Positions 63,021 to 64,000 of a DNA stretch of 64,000 nucleotides are shown here, in pieces; position 1 is the stretch's first letter; every line of letters begins with the position of its first letter. The position numbers and the translations under genes are program-made. This stretch comes from Rhodopseudomonas palustris. GTDB taxonomy: Bacteria; Pseudomonadota; Alphaproteobacteria; Rhizobiales; Xanthobacteraceae. The notes beneath the pieces were generated by a model. It worked only from the letters and a program-made list of their open reading frames with translations. It searched no databases and was not told where the DNA came from. The stretch covers positions 1,178,001-1,242,000 of the forward strand of contig NZ_CP041387.1 of assembly GCF_007005445.1 (NCBI RefSeq). The letters run 5' to 3'.

Positions 63021-64000
63021 ATGCACGATCGCCGTTCCGTTCCGTCCTCGCAGCCGTCGCATCGGTCGCTCTCCGGCTCGCTGCTGTCCGCGCGCAGATT
63101 CGCGCTGATGGCTTCGGTGGTGGCCGGTCTCGGTGCGGGCGCTTACGGGCTCGGCCATGGGTCGTTCGATCTGATCGGCACGCCGGCGCAGGCGCAGCAG
63201 GTCGGTGCCAATGTGCAGCCGTCGCAGCAGCCGGTCGGCTTCGCCGACATCGTGGAGAAGGTGAAGCCGTCGGTGATTTCGGTGAAGGTCAACATCGCCG
63301 ACAAGATGGCCAAGGGCGACGACCGCGACGACTTCTCGTTTCCGCCCGGCTCGCCGATGGAGCGGTTCTTCCGCCGGTTCGGCGGGGAAATGCCGCCCGG
63401 AATGCGCGGCCATCGCGGCGGCGGCATGATGACCGGCCAGGGCTCGGGCTTCCTGATCTCGGCCGACGGTTACGCCGTGACCAACAATCACGTCGTCGAA
63501 GGCGCCGACCGGGTCGAGGTCACCACCGATGACGGCAAGACCCACAAGGCCAAGGTGATCGGCAGCGATCCGCGCACCGATCTGGCGCTGATCAAGGTCG
63601 AAGGCGCTTCGAACTTCCCCTACGCCAAGCTGTCGGACGGCAAGCCGCGGATCGGCGACTGGGTGCTTGCGGTCGGCAATCCGTTCGGCCTCGGTGGTAC
63701 CGTCACGTCGGGCATCGTCTCGGCGATCGGGCGTGACATCGGCAACGGTCCGTATGACGATTTCATCCAGATCGACGCCCCGGTGAACAAGGGCAATTCC
63801 GGCGGACCGGCGTTCAACACCGCTGGCGAGGTGGTCGGCGTCAACACCGCGATCTACTCGCCGTCGGGCGGCAGTATCGGCATTGCCTTCTCGATCCCGG
63901 CATCGACCGTCAAGGCCGTCGTCGAGCAGCTCAAGGACAAGGGCTCGGTCAGTCGCGGCTGGATCGGCGTGCAGGTGCAGCCGGTGACCCCGGAGATTGC
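63021..64000 (+). CDS. degP: DegP/HtrA-type periplasmic serine protease (3' truncated by window)
   Basis: At least 326 residues, running off the window end. The N-terminal signal region (RRFALMASVVAGLGAGAYGLG) is followed by the trypsin-like protease domain: H157 in TNNHVVEG, D187 in RTDLALIK, and S260 in VNKGNSGGPAFN. The last residues (GWIGVQVQPVTPEI) begin the first PDZ domain. It degrades or refolds damaged periplasmic proteins. In rhizobia degP lies directly after cycHJKL, the order being interrupted here. Confidence 0.93.
   Translation, partial: MHDRRSVPSSQPSHRSLSGSLLSARRFALMASVVAGLGAGAYGLGHGSFDLIGTPAQAQQVGANVQPSQQPVGFADIVEKVKPSVISVKVNIADKMAKGDDRDDFSFPPGSPMERFFRRFGGEMPPGMRGHRGGGMMTGQGSGFLISADGYAVTNNHVVEGADRVEVTTDDGKTHKAKVIGSDPRTDLALIKVEGASNFPYAKLSDGKPRIGDWVLAVGNPFGLGGTVTSGIVSAIGRDIGNGPYDDFIQIDAPVNKGNSGGPAFNTAGEVVGVNTAIYSPSGGSIGIAFSIPASTVKAVVEQLKDKGSVSRGWIGVQVQPVTPEI

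Overview
The window looks like chromosomal DNA of a GC-rich alphaproteobacterium of the Bradyrhizobium/Rhodopseudomonas group, most likely a Rhodopseudomonas palustris-type strain. The evidence is the alphaproteobacterial flagellin/FlbT pair, the cycHJKL-type cytochrome c maturation run ending near degP, the 3TM GTA-type holin, and Bradyrhizobiaceae-type palindromic repeats. This identification is by recognition only.

The backbone of positions 1-45300 is a gene-transfer-agent (GTA)-like or remnant prophage head-tail gene set: major capsid (g5-like), putative small terminase plus large terminase (g1/g2-like), g6 to g12-like adaptor, tail and tape-measure genes, g13/g14-like baseplate genes, a 1281-residue g15-like tail protein, a DUF2793 protein, a GH19 endolysin and a holin. 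No integrase, replication gene or phage repressor is visible. In Rhodobacter capsulatus this set is compact. Here it is split by at least five blocks of cargo: (1) a nuclease toxin/DUF2019 immunity pair, a Vsr + cytosine methylase + DUF3883 nuclease restriction system and a HicB-like gene; (2) a small secreted protein and a trypsin-like protease; (3) a long block with a sulfatase/anaerobic maturase module, flagellin-flbT, a LuxR regulator, an IS481 element and an AraC-controlled acyl-CoA degradation operon; (4) a GFA protein and a MarR/cytochrome b561 operon; (5) an AT-rich radical SAM gene.

Two cargo blocks are bounded by a second, diverged copy of the 3' end of the phage gene they follow: capsid (2889-3098) and g12 (19694-19876). 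This suggests the blocks entered by recombination between divergent copies of the locus. The capsid-TerS-TerL order also differs from the usual TerS-TerL-portal-protease-capsid order.

From 45419 onward the content is mainly host chromosome: a two-component system, a surface lipoprotein, an uncharacterised 467-residue protein, ccmI-ccmE-ccmF-ccmH, then an ABC exporter (ATPase, FtsX-type permease, HlyD-type adaptor), formamidase, a CobW-family GTPase behind a Zur-like box, two ferritin-like proteins (one fused to a ferredoxin), and the start of a DegP-type protease cut by the window edge. No tRNA, rRNA or CRISPR array was seen.
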